A stretch of DNA of 7,343 bases from Candidatus Poseidoniaceae archaeon. Its GTDB lineage: Archaea > Thermoplasmatota > Poseidoniia > Poseidoniales > Poseidoniaceae. The notes under the pieces were generated by a model. That model searched no databases, had not been told where the DNA came from, and was given only the letters and a program-made list of their open reading frames with translations. The stretch covers positions 1 through 7,343 of the forward strand of contig JAKUNY010000074.1 of assembly GCA_022451765.1 (NCBI GenBank), written 5' to 3'. Every line of letters begins with the position of its first letter. Position 1 is the first letter of the stretch. This document shows positions 5,443 through 7,343 of this stretch, in pieces. The translations under genes and the position numbers were made by a program.

Positions 5443-7343
5443 CTAAAAGAGTGACAAGATGTCACCAAAGACAGCCTTTGCATCGCCAGAGGATCGTTCA
5501 ACCAATCTGCGGACAATAAGTTCAGGTGTCGATCGAGCGAGACAATTCCGCTGAGGTGTACGGTCAACAATAAGTTCGAGATGTTCATCCAACCCCTTGG
5601 CCTCAATACCATCAATTCGCAAATCATCGCTGCCATAGGCCTCAAGAATTGCAGGTGCAAGGTGGGTAACGAGTACCATGCTTGTATCCGATTGCTGTTG
5701 AGCGGCTCGCAGCATCCCCGCAATGATTCTTGCACCGGCGCCAGGTTCAGTAATCGCCTCAAGCTCATCAGCCAGAATCAGTTTAGGTTGTGTGTTGCTG
5801 ACGACTTGAGCAAGATCAACCAAGGTTGTCTCGAGGGCGCCTGCACTCTGCGTTCCGCTTGATTTCGCGAGCACATGCAAGGCCTCGACGCGACCAATAA
5901 GCGCGTGTTCTGCAGGTACTGGAAGCCCCATGTGTGCCAAGATTGCGATATGAGCAACCAGCTCAAGCAGCGTTGTCTTTCCTCCACTGTTTGCTCCTGT
6001 GAGGAGGGCGATGGATTGGCGATCGCCTTTCGGTGCTGCTAGGCCTAACCCATAGTTGACGGGTTGAACTTCGCCTTCGATGAACAGATGCCGTCCTTGA
6101 TCAAACCAAATGCCATGTTGAACCAATTCTGGAAGTGTGGCATTGTTGTGACGCGCCCAAGAAGCGATGCTGTACCACATATCATGTTCGATAAGCCGCT
6201 GAATTGCTGTTTCACAGAGCGGTTTGAGGTCTGCTAATTTTGTCGCCAATCGAAGGAGATGGTCGTTGCGGCTGTCGTTGATACGCCGTTCCAACTCATC
6301 ATTGATTTTATCCAAAACAGAGCGGTTGAGTTTTACCGGCCAATTCGAGGCGAAGAGATCAAACGGTGTTTGTAATCCACTTGGTTCAAGATATGCAGAC
6401 AGTTCACTTCGACCCTGTTCGAGAATATCCACGATAACGTCCTGTGTGGCTGATGCCAGTTTTCGTTGGAATGTTGCAGCATCAGCGAGGGCTTCGAGCA
6501 TGTCAGAACCCGTCAAATCAAGGGATGTAGATTCCATACCCGCTGTAATTCTCTGATTCAAATCGTCTTCCAATTGCTTTGCAGTTTTCCATAACCCATC
6601 CCGAATCGCTTCCATTGTTTCGATGTCACCGGAATCGGTCATCATGGCAAAGACGGTCGTGAGTTGTTCCAAACCTTCAGTAACGTGGAAGATTTTCTCC
6701 AGCGTCGGGTGAAGAGCCTTCTCGTCTTCGTTCCTCCATTGCATGAGGTCGAGGATGACCTTGAGCGCCTTGCGATTGTTCGTGAACCAGTCTAGAGTAT
6801 ACTCGGGAATCATGACATCTGAACGTCCGTTTTCCGGTAACACCAGCCATCCAGGAGGCACATCTTCAGGGCCGTGTCGACCAACCCAAGTAACGGTTTT
6901 GAAGACAGTGTAGTCTTTCCATGACTCTTGAGCACCCGGGGTTAGGATACGTACGTACTGGCTCCATTCAGGGTGTTCTTGTTGACTAACAATAACTCGC
7001 TCATATCGTTGTGCTGGTCTTCGAGTGTAACTCAAATCTTTGAACATTGAACGGAGGTGAACAAATGCTTGTGGGGCTTCTTCGGCAAATGCGAGCATCT
7101 CTTTGCAACGTTCGCGACGCGTCTCCACTTGGTGGAGCGGCATCAACATCTGCATTCTCGAAGAACTCGCCCCATTTGAAGCAAACCGCTGCATGGAAGC
7201 AATGAGTTGCCCGTGTAGTTTCTCCGCTTCTGGTGTTGCAAGAAACGTAGCCTCAGCCCCGTTGTATTCACGCGCAAGAGACAATGCACGCTTGATTGAG
7301 ATTCCATCGACTTCGGCGATCCGAGAGATATCGCCTGATTCAA
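5443..7343 (-). CDS. MutS-like ATPase with helix-hairpin-helix, N-terminus beyond the window
   Basis: The frame stays open to the window edge: 633 codons are visible (the first incomplete) and the start lies outside. A TTG at 7282-7284 could be taken for a start, but the 19 codons before it continue a helix-hairpin-helix (ISRIAEVDGISIKRALSLAREYNG in all), so it is internal. Numbering from that TTG: a long helical region about 160-360 resembles the MutS core/lever section. The ATPase domain about 400-600 carries Walker A GANSGGKT (430-437), the MutS signature-like SAGALETTLVDLAQ (480-493), Walker B LILADE (502-507, D506 and E507) and the H-loop VTH (H541). After Walker B the usual DELGRGT of MutS is DELEAIT. 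The chain ends about 70 residues after the H-loop, with no Smr nuclease domain. It is probably a DNA-binding, dimeric ATPase in repair or recombination; a role in canonical mismatch repair is not shown. It could also be called MutS2-like. Confidence 0.88.
   Translation of the reverse strand, partial: ESGDISRIAEVDGISIKRALSLAREYNGAEATFLATPEAEKLHGQLIASMQRFASNGASSSRMQMLMPLHQVETRRERCKEMLAFAEEAPQAFVHLRSMFKDLSYTRRPAQRYERVIVSQQEHPEWSQYVRILTPGAQESWKDYTVFKTVTWVGRHGPEDVPPGWLVLPENGRSDVMIPEYTLDWFTNNRKALKVILDLMQWRNEDEKALHPTLEKIFHVTEGLEQLTTVFAMMTDSGDIETMEAIRDGLWKTAKQLEDDLNQRITAGMESTSLDLTGSDMLEALADAATFQRKLASATQDVIVDILEQGRSELSAYLEPSGLQTPFDLFASNWPVKLNRSVLDKINDELERRINDSRNDHLLRLATKLADLKPLCETAIQRLIEHDMWYSIASWARHNNATLPELVQHGIWFDQGRHLFIEGEVQPVNYGLGLAAPKGDRQSIALLTGANSGGKTTLLELVAHIAILAHMGLPVPAEHALIGRVEALHVLAKSSGTQSAGALETTLVDLAQVVSNTQPKLILADELEAITEPGAGARIIAGMLRAAQQQSDTSMVLVTHLAPAILEAYGSDDLRIDGIEAKGLDEHLELIVDRTPQRNCLARSTPELIVRRLVERSSGDAKAVFGDILSLF
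5451..5465. terminator. Inverted repeat just after the S15 gene end
   Basis: GTGACA (5451-5456) and TGTCAC (5460-5465) are perfect 6-base inverted repeats with a 3-base loop AGA. They start eight bases beyond the S15 stop and lie within the final codons of the convergent MutS-like gene. A second small inverted repeat, CAAAG/CTTTG (5466-5470 and 5476-5480), follows directly. No T-tract follows. The position suggests a possible transcript-end structure for the plus-strand gene, but short repeats of this size are common by chance. Confidence 0.25.

Noticed and set aside
7282..7284. TTG start of the MutS-like gene
   Set aside because: The upstream codons to the window edge continue a coherent helix-hairpin-helix, so the gene starts outside the window.

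Overview
This window most likely comes from a metagenome-assembled contig of a planktonic archaeon of the Thermoplasmatota (Marine Group II / Poseidoniales type). The reasons are circumstantial. Two of the genes encode exported hydrolases rich in N-glycosylation sequons, one a lipobox lipoprotein and one carried on a C-terminal membrane anchor with an acidic, proline-rich cytoplasmic tail. There is also an archaeal-style MutS-like ATPase with a helix-hairpin-helix, moderate GC of about 48% in the stretch counted, very tight gene packing and a TATA-like promoter. The assignment is an inference from gene content. No rRNA or tRNA is present to anchor it.

Layout: (a) 1 to about 215, minus strand, is not archaeal. 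It is an in-frame piece of a eukaryotic dynein heavy chain (AAA6 lid region) with about 64% GC and almost exclusively G/C-ending codons. It is fused abruptly at about 205-222 to (b) the last quarter of a cysteinyl-tRNA synthetase gene (to 602, plus strand). This junction is almost certainly an assembly or library chimera. (c) 603-3134, minus strand, is a large secreted, membrane-anchored protein with a lamin-tail domain followed by a metal-dependent amidohydrolase domain. (d) 3135-3226 is a divergent promoter region. (e) 3227-3601, plus strand, is a thioredoxin. (f) 3643-5442, plus strand, is a lipoprotein of the CocE / X-Pro dipeptidyl-peptidase (S15) hydrolase family. (g) 5443-7343, minus strand, is a MutS-like ATPase whose N-terminus lies beyond the window.

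How the genes fit together: the two extracellular hydrolases (amidohydrolase and S15 peptidase) would act at the cell surface on amide- or peptide-containing substrates, in keeping with a proteolytic heterotrophic lifestyle. The thioredoxin sits directly upstream of the peptidase and may share a transcript with it. CysRS and the MutS-like protein are housekeeping genes. Both convergent gene pairs abut with zero intervening bases, and a short inverted repeat lies within a few bases of each of the three plus-strand gene ends.

I see no CRISPR array, transposon, tRNA, rRNA or defence system here. The points most worth a second look are the dynein/CysRS chimera, the apparent replacement of a metal-ligand His and a catalytic Glu in the amidohydrolase, the unusual domain architecture of that protein, and the MutS-like protein.
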